Source: Nitrospirae bacterium JdFR-81 (GTDB lineage Bacteria > Nitrospirota > Thermodesulfovibrionia > UBA6902). Taken from it: a stretch of 40,169 nucleotides of DNA. Numbering within the stretch: the stretch's first letter is position 1; each line of letters begins with the position of its first letter. The notes under the pieces are model-generated. The model did no database searches and had not been told where the DNA came from. It was given only the letters and a program-made list of their open reading frames with translations. A program made the position numbers and the translations under genes. The stretch lies in contig MTOQ01000050.1 in the NCBI GenBank assembly GCA_002011735.1, forward strand, positions 1 through 40,169. Direction: 5' to 3'. This document shows positions 28,554 to 36,904 of this stretch, one piece after another.

Positions 28554-29468
28554 ATGATGGATGATCATAAACTAAAAGTCTTCTGTATAGTTGCGGAGAC
28601 CAAGAGTTTCTCCAGGGCCTCTGAGATTATTCGTCTTACCCAGCCTGCCGTAAGCCTCCAGATCCAGGCACTCGAGGAGATGTATGGCACAAAGCTCTTC
28701 AACCGCTCGGGCTGTGTCATCACCCTTACAAAGGCCGGGGAGATGTTGTATAAGTATGCGAAGGAGATAAACTCACTCTATGCAGCGGCAGAGAAGGAGA
28801 TAGGAGAATTCACGGGTCTCACAAAGGGGGTTATCTCTGTTGGTGCAAGCTCCACCATAGGTAACTACATATTGCCACACGTTGTTGCTGACTTCAGGAG
28901 GAAATATCCAAAGGTAGGGGTTCACCTCCATGTGGGTAATACAAAGAATGTGGTCGATTATCTGAACGCAGGCAACATAGACATCGGCCTTGTCGAGGGT
29001 GAGGTCAAAAAACAGAAACTTCTGGTCGAAAAACTCATACCCGATGAGATGGTCCTCATAATGTCGCCCCATCATCCATGGGCAAAGAGGTCGGTCGTCT
29101 CTGTTATGTCGCTTGCGAAAGAGCCGATGATCTTCAGGGAAGAGGGTTCAGGCACAAGGCAGATGATCGAGAAGTATTTCTCAAAGCACGGCATATCATC
29201 CCAGCAATTAAAGATAGTCCTTATAATGGGGAGCACCGAATCAATAAAGGGTGCCGTTGAAGAGGGCCTCGGCGTCTCCATTGTGTCAAGATGGGCGGCC
29301 AAGAAGGAGTCACGATACGGTATCCTCAAGACCGCCACATTCAAGGAGGACAAGTTTGTAAGGGACTTCTCCCTCATAAGGAGGAAGTCAAAGGAGTCAT
29401 CACACACGGTGGAGAGGTTTATCGACTTCCTGAAGAGGTATCCATTTGATAAGCTACTGAACGCTTAG
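28554..29468 (+). CDS. LysR-family transcriptional regulator
   Basis: A 304-residue LysR regulator. The N-terminal winged helix (about 1-60) has the family pattern VFCIVAETKSFSRASEIIRLTQPAVSLQIQALEE. The effector-binding domain (about 90-300) begins VISVGASSTIGNYILPHVVADFRRKYP and includes REEGSGTRQM and GSTESIKGAVEEGLGVSI, as in the CysB/CbbR-like branch. This branch also contains regulators annotated as selenium-metabolism-associated, which is worth checking because selA-selB is in the window. The inducer and targets are unknown. Its 3' end overlaps the convergent mgtC-like gene by four bases. The start could be either ATG of the initial pair (28554 or 28557). Confidence 0.9.
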   Translation: MMDDHKLKVFCIVAETKSFSRASEIIRLTQPAVSLQIQALEEMYGTKLFNRSGCVITLTKAGEMLYKYAKEINSLYAAAEKEIGEFTGLTKGVISVGASSTIGNYILPHVVADFRRKYPKVGVHLHVGNTKNVVDYLNAGNIDIGLVEGEVKKQKLLVEKLIPDEMVLIMSPHHPWAKRSVVSVMSLAKEPMIFREEGSGTRQMIEKYFSKHGISSQQLKIVLIMGSTESIKGAVEEGLGVSIVSRWAAKKESRYGILKTATFKEDKFVRDFSLIRRKSKESSHTVERFIDFLKRYPFDKLLNA

Positions 29469-30157
29469 ACAGAGAACCTGTCCTGACTGTCCACCTTCAG
29501 TCTCCTCACAAACCCCATGTCTCCAAGTCTCAAGAAGGCGTCTCTCACAGCCTCTTTCTTTTCTGTTGAGACCGTATAGATGAAGGTGGACTCTTCAGCT
29601 GACCTGTCCACCTCCATATCCATGGAGAGGATGTTTATGCCGTGCTCAGACAGGACAGAGGCAATCTCCTTATCGGCATCCTTCTGCCTGTCGGTTGTCA
29701 CGGTGATGACCTTGAAATGCAGGGTCCTCAGGTTCCTCTCAAGCCTCCTGAGTATGATCAGGGCGATGATGGTTATCAGGAAGGTGGAGATGCCCTCGAC
29801 GTAAAGGCCTGCCCCGATGGCGAGGCCGATGGCCGAGACAACCCATATGGCAGCAGCCGTGGTCAGCCCCCTTATTGTAAAACCACTCTTTATGATCACC
29901 CCCGCACCTATAAAACCAACACCGATGACAGCACCCGAGGCTATCCTTGCGGGATCGATCCTGAGTGCAGGGTTGATGTGCTCAAGATAGAGATGGTAAT
30001 TCTCTGAGACGATCATTATGAGGACCGCTGCAACACAGACTATCAGCTGGGTCCTGAGCCCTGCTGACCTCCCATGCACCTCTCGTTCAAGCCCGATAAT
30101 ACCACCAAGGAGGGCACCAAGGATCAGTCTGATGATTATCTCAAGGGATGTATCCAT
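29465..30157 (-). CDS. MgtC/SapB-family inner-membrane protein
   Basis: A protein of about 230 residues. The first half has four or five hydrophobic helices with the MgtC signatures LGALLGGIIGLEREVHGRSAGLRTQ and GVGFIGAGVIIKSGFTIRGLTTAAAIWV. The C-terminal part (about 150-230) is a soluble ACT-like domain. MgtC proteins are linked to magnesium limitation and to modulation of ATP synthase or transporters, and the exact biochemistry is unsettled. I use ATG 30157 (MDTSLEIIIRLILGALLGG); ATG 30181 would lie inside the promoter. A consensus promoter abuts this start. No Mg-transport ATPase gene is adjacent. Confidence 0.9.
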   Translation of the reverse strand: MDTSLEIIIRLILGALLGGIIGLEREVHGRSAGLRTQLIVCVAAVLIMIVSENYHLYLEHINPALRIDPARIASGAVIGVGFIGAGVIIKSGFTIRGLTTAAAIWVVSAIGLAIGAGLYVEGISTFLITIIALIILRRLERNLRTLHFKVITVTTDRQKDADKEIASVLSEHGINILSMDMEVDRSAEESTFIYTVSTEKKEAVRDAFLRLGDMGFVRRLKVDSQDRFSV

Positions 30158-30163
30158 AATATG

Positions 30164-30192
30164 ATTATAATTCAGGATCACCAGGGTGTCAA
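30164..30192 (-). promoter_or_regulatory. Perfect sigma-70 promoter of the mgtC-like gene, leaderless geometry
   Basis: On the minus strand, TTGACA (30192-30187) and TATAAT (30169-30164) are exactly 17 bp apart, a perfect consensus promoter. Six nucleotides follow before the ATG at 30157, so transcription would begin on the A of the start codon. No Shine-Dalgarno sequence could fit. Confidence 0.75.
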
Positions 30193-30231
30193 AAAAACGG
30201 TATCATCTGTGTTTTGTTTTGGGTCTTATTG

Positions 30232-30240
30232 TGGTAAACT
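30232..30240 (+). promoter_or_regulatory. Extended -10 promoter of the aspartase-like gene
   Basis: TGGTAAACT is an extended -10 element without a clear -35 box. Transcription would begin near 30247 and leave about 20 nt of leader that includes the ribosome-binding site GGAGG before the ATG at 30268. Confidence 0.4.
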
Positions 30241-30267
30241 AATCTTCGATATCCACGGAGGATCATT

Positions 30268-31659
30268 ATGAGGATAGAGAGAGATTCCCTCGGGACCCTA
30301 AGGCTGCCTGAGGATGTCTACTACGGCATCCAGACAGAGAGGGCAAGGCAGAACTTCCCTGTAAGTGGCCTGAGGCTTCCAAGGCGATTTATAAGGGCGC
30401 AGGGCATCGTCAAGCTCGCCTCTGCAAGGGCGAACAGGAGCCTCGGTATGCTCGATGGCAGGTTGTTCAGGGCGATCGAGAGGGCATGCAGAGAGGTGAT
30501 AGAGGGGAGGCATGATGAGGAGTTTGTTGTGGATGTCTATCAGGCAGGTGCAGGGACATCGCAGAATATGAACGCCAATGAGGTGATTGCAAACAGGGCG
30601 ATAGAGATACTTGGTGGCAGAAAGGGTGATTACAGTATTGTGCACCCAAACGACCATGTGAATATGGCACAATCAACAAATGACACCATTCCGACATCCC
30701 TGTATATCTCGGCCACCGAGGCGGTGAGGGAAGAACTTATACCTGCCCTCAGGGGCCTCCTGAAGGCGGTTGAGGACAAATCAAGGGAGTTCAGGGAGAT
30801 CGTCAAGTCAGGGAGGACCCATCTCCAGGATGCCGTCCCGATCACGCTCGGTCAGGAGTTCAGTGGTTATGCAGCATCATTGAGGAATGATATCACCCGC
30901 ATTGAGAACGCCCTGAGGTCACTGATCTATCTACCAATAGGTGGGAATGCAACAGGGACAGGGATAAATGCCCATCCAAGGTTCAGGCAGATGGTGATAA
31001 GGGAGATAAGGGAGATAACAGGTATAGGGTTTAAAGGCTCAAAGAACCTGTTTGAAGGGATACAGAATGTGTATCCCGCACTCGAGATGAGCGCATCATT
31101 GAGGGCGGTTGCCATCACGCTCACAAAGATAGCAAATGACCTCAGGCTGATGAGCTCAGGCCCGAGGACAGGCCTCGCAGAGATCACGCTTCCGGCCGTC
31201 CAGCCAGGCTCATCGATAATGCCAGGGAAGGTCAATCCCGTGATGGCAGAGATGCTCAATATGGTCTGTTATCAGGTGATCGGTAATGATACAACCATAT
31301 CCTGTGCCATGCAGGCATCACAGCTTGAGCTTAATGTCATGATGCCTGTTATTGCATATAACCTTCTCATGTCGATCCAGATACTGACCAATGGCGTAAA
31401 TACCTTCACCAAGAGGTGCATAGAGGGGATAAAGGCGAATGTCAGGAGGTGCAGGGAGTTTGCAGATGCAACCATCGCCATCGCCACCGCCCTGAACCCG
31501 ATCATTGGCTACGGTGCCGCTGCAGAGGTCGCAAAGGAGGCGATGAGGAGCGGAAGGGATGTCAGGGATGTGGTCGTGGAGAAGGGCATCCTGAGCAGGA
31601 AGGAGGCAGATAGACTCCTCGATCCAAAAAGACTCACAGGCAGTAAGAATCCCCGGTAG
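30268..31659 (+). CDS. aspA: Aspartate ammonia-lyase (aspartase/class II fumarase superfamily)
   Basis: A 463-residue lyase. The superfamily signature PGSSIMPGKVNP (313-324) carries the catalytic serine. Most discriminating positions lean to aspartase: GAGTSQNMNANEV (95-106), NDHVNMAQSTND, LRLMSSGPRTGL, and QLELNVMMPVI, where fumarases have GxFELNVF. The Gly in MPGKVNP, where E. coli aspartase has Ala, is fumarase-like, so class II fumarase is the alternative. Aspartase releases ammonia and fumarate from aspartate, which fits the nearby nitrogen genes. A good ribosome-binding site (CGGAGG) precedes the ATG. The gene diverges from the mgtC-like gene. Confidence 0.85.
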   Translation: MRIERDSLGTLRLPEDVYYGIQTERARQNFPVSGLRLPRRFIRAQGIVKLASARANRSLGMLDGRLFRAIERACREVIEGRHDEEFVVDVYQAGAGTSQNMNANEVIANRAIEILGGRKGDYSIVHPNDHVNMAQSTNDTIPTSLYISATEAVREELIPALRGLLKAVEDKSREFREIVKSGRTHLQDAVPITLGQEFSGYAASLRNDITRIENALRSLIYLPIGGNATGTGINAHPRFRQMVIREIREITGIGFKGSKNLFEGIQNVYPALEMSASLRAVAITLTKIANDLRLMSSGPRTGLAEITLPAVQPGSSIMPGKVNPVMAEMLNMVCYQVIGNDTTISCAMQASQLELNVMMPVIAYNLLMSIQILTNGVNTFTKRCIEGIKANVRRCREFADATIAIATALNPIIGYGAAAEVAKEAMRSGRDVRDVVVEKGILSRKEADRLLDPKRLTGSKNPR

Positions 31660-31663
31660 AGTA

Positions 31664-31693
31664 TTTACATCATCTCATCTCTTGTGATAGAAT
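31664..31693 (+). promoter_or_regulatory. Sigma-70-like promoter of rpsO-pnp
   Basis: TTTACA (31664-31669) and TAGAAT (31688-31693) are 18 bp apart. The start would be near 31700, leaving a short leader with GGAAAGAGG before the rpsO ATG at 31724. Confidence 0.55.
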
Positions 31694-31723
31694 TATTTAA
31701 ACCTCATTTCAAGGAAAGAGGCT

Positions 31724-31993
31724 ATGCCCCTAACAAAGGAAAAGAAAGAAGAGATCATCAAGCGTTTTGAACTCCACGAGAGAGATACAGGCTCTCCTGA
31801 GGTCCAGATTGCACTCTTGAGCGAGAGGCTTAACTCCCTTTCCGCCCACTTTCAGGTTCACAAGAAGGACTATAACTCACGGCGTGGACTCCTGAAACTG
31901 GTCGGGCAGAGAAGGAGGCTTCTTGAATATCTCAAGAGGAAGGACCGCGCTAGATACGAGAGGCTCATCAAGGAGCTCGGATTGAGAAAGTGA
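31724..31993 (+). CDS. rpsO: Small ribosomal subunit protein uS15
   Basis: The 89-residue product matches uS15 over its full length: the start [32 protein letters not shown], then [27 protein letters not shown]. uS15 binds the central domain of 16S rRNA early in assembly. It lies 6 bp before pnp, the classic rpsO-pnp operon. Confidence 0.98.
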   Translation: MPLTKEKKEEIIKRFELHERDTGSPEVQIALLSERLNSLSAHFQVHKKDYNSRRGLLKLVGQRRRLLEYLKRKDRARYERLIKELGLRK

Positions 31994-31999
31994 TGCTGA

Positions 32000-34105
32000 A
32001 TGGCGAATGTCGTTGAGATTGACCTCAGAGGGAAACCCCTCATACTCGAGACAGGACGTTTTGCAAGACAGGCTGATGGTGCAGTTGTAGCGAGGTATGG
32101 CGATACCCTCGTCCTTGCGACTGTTGTCTCAAAGAAAGAGGCAAAGGAAGACACCGATTTCTTTCCCCTCACAATAGACTATCAGGAGAAGGCATACGCC
32201 GCCGGCAAGATACCAGGGGGGTTCTTTAAGAGGGAGGGGAAGCCATCGGAGAAAGAGGTCCTCACATCCCGCCTCATCGACCGCCCATTAAGACCCCTGT
32301 TCCCTGAAGGCTTCTATTCAGAGACCCAGGGGATAGTCTCTGTCCTCTCCTTTGGTGGCGAGAACATATCTGACATACTCGGCATCATCGGCACCTCGGC
32401 AGCCTTCTGTATATCTGACATCCCGTTCAATGGCCCCATAGGGGCGGTGAGGGTGGGTATAGTAGGTGATTCGTTCGTCCTCAATCCTGACCTTCAGGAG
32501 GCAGAGGAGTGTGACTTTACCCTTGTAGTTGCAGGGACTGAAGAGGCGGTGGTGATGGTGGAGGGATGGGGACTCGAGATACAGGAGGCCACGCTGCTTG
32601 AGGCCCTTGATTTCGCCCATAAGGAGATAAAACGGATAGTTGAGCTTCAGAAGGAGCTGGCCCGTATAGCCGGAAAACCCAAGAGGCCTGTTACCCCACC
32701 TGTGATTGACGAGGCCCTGATGGCGTCTGTATCTGACCTCTCGCTTGAGAGGATAAAGGAGGCCGTTAACATACCTGATAAGCTGAGGAGACAGGAGGCC
32801 CTTGACAACATCCTGAAGGATGTTATCGAGGCCCTTAACAGAGGAGAAGAGGACATCTCAAGGGATATATCCTTTATCTTTAATAAGCTTGAGAGGGATC
32901 ATGTGCGGAACATGATACTCCAGAAGGGCATAAGGGTTGATGGCCGCAGGCCTGATGAGATAAGGCCTATAGACTGTGAGGTCGGTATCCTCCCAAGGGC
33001 ACATGGATCTGCCCTGTTTGTGAGGGGTGAGACACAATGCCTTGCAGCCGTCACCCTTGGTACCTCCGAGGATGAACAACTCATTGATGCCCTTGAGGGA
33101 GAGTCGAAGAAGACATTCATGCTCCATTATAACTTCCCCCCCTTCAGTGTTGGAGAGGTGAAGCCACTCCGTGCACCAGGCCGTAGGGAGATAGGCCACG
33201 GGATGCTCGCAGAAAGGGCACTGAAGGCGATGTGCCCGAAGAAGGAGGACTTCCCCTACACCATAAGGGTGGTGTCGGACATACTGGAATCCAACGGTTC
33301 CTCCTCAATGGCAACGGTGTGTGGTGCCTCACTCGCCCTTATGGATGCAGGCGTTCCGATAAAGGCGCATGTGGCAGGCATCGCAATGGGACTGATAAAG
33401 GAGGCCCAGGGCACTGTAATACTGACGGATATCCTTGGCCTGGAGGACCACCTTGGTGACATGGATTTCAAGGTGACGGGCACAGAGAGGGGCATCACCG
33501 CATTCCAGATGGATGTGAAGATCAGTGGTGTCTCAAGGGAGGTGATGAGCAAGGCCCTTGAGCAGGCGAGGCAGGGAAGGCTCTACATCCTCAGGAAGAT
33601 GTCCGAGGTTATCGCCCAGCCAAGAAAGACCCTGGCAACACATGCCCCCAGGATATTCACGATGCAGATAAAACCTGAGAAGATCAGGGACATCATCGGG
33701 ACAGGTGGAAAGGTGATCAGGGGTATCATTGAGGAGACCGGTGTAAAGATTGATATAGAGGACACAGGGCTCATAAAGATCGCATCTGTTGATGAGGCGT
33801 CAGCAAAGAAGGCCATGAACATAATAAACGGGATCGTTGCAGAGCCAGAGGTTGGAAAGCTCTACATGGGTAAGGTCAAGAGGATTGTGGACTTTGGAGC
33901 CTTTGTGGAGATACTGCCAGGTGTTGAGGGACTCCTCCACATCTCGCAGATCGCCAACAGGAGGATCCTCAGGGTCTCTGACGAGCTGAAGGTGGGGCAG
34001 GAGATACTCGTTAAGGTTATAGAGATCGATAGCATGGGCAGGATACGCCTGAGCAAGAAAGAGGCGGCTGGCGGTGTAAGGAGAGAGACCTACCGGAGAC
34101 GTTGA
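32000..34105 (+). CDS. pnp: Polyribonucleotide nucleotidyltransferase (PNPase)
   Basis: A 701-residue phosphorolytic 3'-5' exoribonuclease. Two RNase PH-like domains (about 1-220 and 310-545) flank a helical linker. In the second, the segment FMLHYNFPPFSVGE and the GRREIGHG motif are clear. A KH domain (about 550-610, GTGGKVIRGI) and an S1 domain (about 620-690, GFVEI-type with EGLLHISQI) follow. Length and order are normal. Translation starts 6 bp after rpsO. In enterobacteria this operon is controlled by RNase III and PNPase autoregulation; whether that holds here cannot be seen. Confidence 0.97.
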   Translation: MANVVEIDLRGKPLILETGRFARQADGAVVARYGDTLVLATVVSKKEAKEDTDFFPLTIDYQEKAYAAGKIPGGFFKREGKPSEKEVLTSRLIDRPLRPLFPEGFYSETQGIVSVLSFGGENISDILGIIGTSAAFCISDIPFNGPIGAVRVGIVGDSFVLNPDLQEAEECDFTLVVAGTEEAVVMVEGWGLEIQEATLLEALDFAHKEIKRIVELQKELARIAGKPKRPVTPPVIDEALMASVSDLSLERIKEAVNIPDKLRRQEALDNILKDVIEALNRGEEDISRDISFIFNKLERDHVRNMILQKGIRVDGRRPDEIRPIDCEVGILPRAHGSALFVRGETQCLAAVTLGTSEDEQLIDALEGESKKTFMLHYNFPPFSVGEVKPLRAPGRREIGHGMLAERALKAMCPKKEDFPYTIRVVSDILESNGSSSMATVCGASLALMDAGVPIKAHVAGIAMGLIKEAQGTVILTDILGLEDHLGDMDFKVTGTERGITAFQMDVKISGVSREVMSKALEQARQGRLYILRKMSEVIAQPRKTLATHAPRIFTMQIKPEKIRDIIGTGGKVIRGIIEETGVKIDIEDTGLIKIASVDEASAKKAMNIINGIVAEPEVGKLYMGKVKRIVDFGAFVEILPGVEGLLHISQIANRRILRVSDELKVGQEILVKVIEIDSMGRIRLSKKEAAGGVRRETYRRR

Positions 34106-34148
34106 GGCCTTTTGATATCGCCCCTGACAGGGATTCTTTCCCAGAGGG

Positions 34149-34177
34149 TTGACCTCTTTTAATACTCAAGGTATCTT
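34149..34177 (+). promoter_or_regulatory. Sigma-70-like promoter of the M16 peptidase gene
   Basis: TTGACC (34149-34154) and TATCTT (34172-34177) are 17 bp apart. Nine nucleotides separate the -10 box from the ATG at 34187, so the leader would be about 3 nt, and there is no ribosome-binding site. Confidence 0.45.
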
Positions 34178-34186
34178 TTATCAATC

Positions 34187-35452
34187 ATGTATAAAAAGGT
34201 ACATCTTGAGAACAACATCCCTGTGGTGATAGAGAGGACAGAGGATACCTGTTCTGTGTGTATAGGTATATGGGTCAAGGTCGGCTCAAGGAATGAGTCC
34301 CCCAGTGAGAACGGCATCTCCCACTTCCTTGAACATATGTTTTTCAAGGGGACCCGTAGCAGGGATGCAAAGACCCTTGCCATGGAGATAGACTCGATGG
34401 GTGGAGAACTCAATGCATTCACATCTTCTGAAACCACCACCTTCTATGTAAAGGTCATAGATGAATATATAGACAGGGGGATCGATCTCCTGACCGACAT
34501 GTTCCTGAACTCCACATTCCCTGAGCCCGAGATACTGAAGGAGAAGCAGATTATTGCAGAGGAGATAAAGATGATCGAAGACACCCCGTCTGACTACATC
34601 CATGAACTATTCACCAGGAACATCTGGGGCGATAAGGGCCTCGGGCTTCCGGTGGTGGGAACCCTGGAGACCATAAAGGGCTTTACAAGGGAGTGCATAC
34701 TCAGGCATATAAGCCACTATTACAGACCTGACAACATTATAATAGCGTGTAGTGGCAGACTGGATGAGGAATCGGTGGTCAGGAGGCTGAACGATACCAT
34801 CGGAGGTATAGAGCAGGGTAAGACACCAGATACCCTCCTGCCTTCGGAGTTCAGGGGAGGGTTAAACATATTCTCAAAGAGACTCTCGGAGACACATATC
34901 TGTCTCGGTCTGGAGGGCATCCCTTACAGGAGCGAACATAGATATGCCATGCACCTGCTCAATACGATACTGGGTGCTGGCTACAGTTCAAGGCTCTTCC
35001 AGAAGATAAGGGAGGAGCGGGGGCTTGCGTATTCCATATACTCCTATCACCAATCGTTCTTCGATACAGGTCTCTGGGCCGTCTATGCCGGCACCAATGA
35101 GAAGAGCCTGAGGGAGGTGGTCGATATAGTGGTTTCGGAGCTGAGGGGGCTTCCGGTCACCATAACAGAGGCCGAATTGCAGAGGGCCAAGGGACAGCTC
35201 AAGGGTAATCTCATGCTTGCGCTCGAATCCACAAGCAGTAAGATGACGAACATAGCCAGGCAGGAGATATATCTCGGCAGATACCTCTCGCCTCAGGAGA
35301 TAATAAAGGCGGTAGAAGACGTCACGCTGGATGAGGTGCTGGAACTCTCAAGGACACTGGTGGACAACAGACCCTTTGCCCTCACCCTTTATGGTCCGGT
35401 AAGCGAGGCAGACACTGCCTATCTTGATGGTATCTTATGCAGTGGTGCATAA
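34187..35452 (+). CDS. M16-family zinc peptidase (processing-peptidase-like)
   Basis: A 421-residue M16B peptidase. The inverted zinc motif HFLEH (46-50) is intact, and EEIKMIEDTPSDY downstream supplies the third ligand region. The two halves show the usual M16 repeat; the second contains GAGYSSRLFQKIREERGLAYS, the glycine-rich lid motif. There is no signal peptide, so it is probably cytoplasmic. Bacterial homologues often follow pnp or rpsO-pnp, as here. The natural substrate is unknown. It ends 10 bp before the convergent rapZ gene. Confidence 0.92.
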   Translation: MYKKVHLENNIPVVIERTEDTCSVCIGIWVKVGSRNESPSENGISHFLEHMFFKGTRSRDAKTLAMEIDSMGGELNAFTSSETTTFYVKVIDEYIDRGIDLLTDMFLNSTFPEPEILKEKQIIAEEIKMIEDTPSDYIHELFTRNIWGDKGLGLPVVGTLETIKGFTRECILRHISHYYRPDNIIIACSGRLDEESVVRRLNDTIGGIEQGKTPDTLLPSEFRGGLNIFSKRLSETHICLGLEGIPYRSEHRYAMHLLNTILGAGYSSRLFQKIREERGLAYSIYSYHQSFFDTGLWAVYAGTNEKSLREVVDIVVSELRGLPVTITEAELQRAKGQLKGNLMLALESTSSKMTNIARQEIYLGRYLSPQEIIKAVEDVTLDEVLELSRTLVDNRPFALTLYGPVSEADTAYLDGILCSGA

Positions 35453-35462
35453 AGGATCATAC

Positions 35463-36326
35463 CTAACTCAGGTCTCTGTGCACCACAGAGACCCCGAAGC
35501 CCTTCTCCTTTAAGAAGCCCTTGACCTCCTCAACGATCGCTGGAGACCTGTGCCTTCCACCTGTACAGCCTATGCCGATGGTGAGATAGCTCCTTCCTTC
35601 CTGCACATAGAGGGGTATGAGATGTTCAAGGAGGGGATAGAGGTTATTCAGGAAGAGCCTGGTGTCTTTCTGTGAGAGGAGGAAGTCCCTTATCTGACGA
35701 GACGTCCCTGGGAAGTCCTTGAGGTGTTCTATAAAGTTTGGATTTGGCAGAAACCTCACATCAAAGAGCAGGTCGGTCTCGATAGGGATACCATATTTAT
35801 ACCCAAAAGAGATCAGGGTGATGTTCATACTCTTGCGTCCCTCTCCTGAATACAGCCGTGTTATAATCCTCCGCAGCTGATGGGGGTTGAGGGATGAGGT
35901 GTCTATGACCCTGTCAGCGATCTGCCTTATACCTGTCAGCAGTCTTGCCTCTTTCCTTATCGCCTTTTTTATGTCCTTCTCACCAAGGGGGTGTGGACGT
36001 CTGGTCTCCTTGAACCTCCTTATAAGCACATCGTCCTTGGCCTCAAGAAAGATGATCTCCACCCTGTGTGACTTCTTGATCCCAGATATTATATCTGGAA
36101 AGTTGCTCAGGAACTTCCTCTCCCGGATATCAACCCCGATGGCGACCTTCTTTATCGCAGGCGTGTTCTTGCACAGATCGATAAACTCTCCTATAAGGAT
36201 GGTCGGGAGGTTATCAACGCAGAAGAAACCACTATCCTCAAAGGCATTGAGAGCAACGGTCTTTCCAGAGCCTGACAGACCCGTAAGGATTATTGTGAGG
36301 ACCTCATTACCCTTTTTCCCTTTCAC
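35463..36326 (-). CDS. rapZ: RapZ/YvcJ-family nucleotide-binding protein
   Basis: A 287-residue P-loop protein. Walker A GLSGSGKT (16-23) and the C-terminal signature GCTGGRHRSPAIVE with HRDL at the end are typical of RapZ. In E. coli RapZ steers decay of the small RNA GlmZ and hence glucosamine-6-phosphate synthesis; in other bacteria the role is less clear. It starts at GTG 36326, overlapping the hpf stop by 4 bp. The order rpoN-hpf-rapZ is widely conserved, usually with PTS genes after it; none follows here. Confidence 0.94.
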   Translation of the reverse strand: MKGKKGNEVLTIILTGLSGSGKTVALNAFEDSGFFCVDNLPTILIGEFIDLCKNTPAIKKVAIGVDIRERKFLSNFPDIISGIKKSHRVEIIFLEAKDDVLIRRFKETRRPHPLGEKDIKKAIRKEARLLTGIRQIADRVIDTSSLNPHQLRRIITRLYSGEGRKSMNITLISFGYKYGIPIETDLLFDVRFLPNPNFIEHLKDFPGTSRQIRDFLLSQKDTRLFLNNLYPLLEHLIPLYVQEGRSYLTIGIGCTGGRHRSPAIVEEVKGFLKEKGFGVSVVHRDLS

Positions 36327-36841
36327 TGCTTTGGTTCGATCAGTCCAAGGTGGCCATCGCTCCTCTTATAGATAACATTCACATTGCCTGAATGGGCGTT
36401 TGTGAATACAAAGAAGTTCTTATCAGACATCTCTATATGCATTGCTGCCTCCTCCACACTCATTGGCTTTACATCGATGAATTTCCTCTTGATGGTTGTC
36501 ACAGGGGTGGTCTCTTCAGCCTCCCCAACGCCTGTGGCCCCCTTCTTATTCTTCCTGTGTGAGACCATCTTCTCCTTGTATTTCTTTATCTGCCTCTCCA
36601 GCTTCTCCACCACCTCGTCAATGGACGAATACATCTCCCCTGTGATACTCTCTGCCTGGATAAACGAGCCATCCACCTTAAGGAGGACCTCTGCCCTGTG
36701 TCTGTACTTCTCAACACTCAGGGTGACAGTGGCTTCTGAGATGTTGTTCAGATACCTCTTGAACTTCCCTATCTTCTCCTGGGCATACTTCTTGAGGTTC
36801 TCTGTTAACTCCATGTGTCTTCCGTGGATGATTATGTTCAT
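36323..36841 (-). CDS. hpf: Ribosome hibernation promoting factor, long form
   Basis: About 172 residues from ATG 36841, which is preceded by the strong ribosome-binding site AAGGAGGGAGAG; a further upstream in-frame ATG at 36889 is less likely. The N-terminal domain (about 1-100) is the S30AE fold that sits in the decoding channel. The C-terminal domain (about 115-172, KRKFIDVKPMSVEEAAM and FFVFTNAHSGNVNVIYKR) is the dimerisation part that lets long HPF form 100S ribosomes. It lies between rpoN and rapZ. Confidence 0.95.
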   Translation of the reverse strand: MNIIIHGRHMELTENLKKYAQEKIGKFKRYLNNISEATVTLSVEKYRHRAEVLLKVDGSFIQAESITGEMYSSIDEVVEKLERQIKKYKEKMVSHRKNKKGATGVGEAEETTPVTTIKRKFIDVKPMSVEEAAMHIEMSDKNFFVFTNAHSGNVNVIYKRSDGHLGLIEPKQ

Positions 36842-36904
36842 CTCTCCCTCCTTATTGTGTGTGATAATCTCTTCTTCAGACAAGGCCAAAAAGCCCTTGA
36901 TGGG

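Noticed and set aside
34115-34140. Small hairpin (CCCT/AGGG) after pnp as a terminator
   Set aside because: The stem is only four base pairs with no proper U-run.
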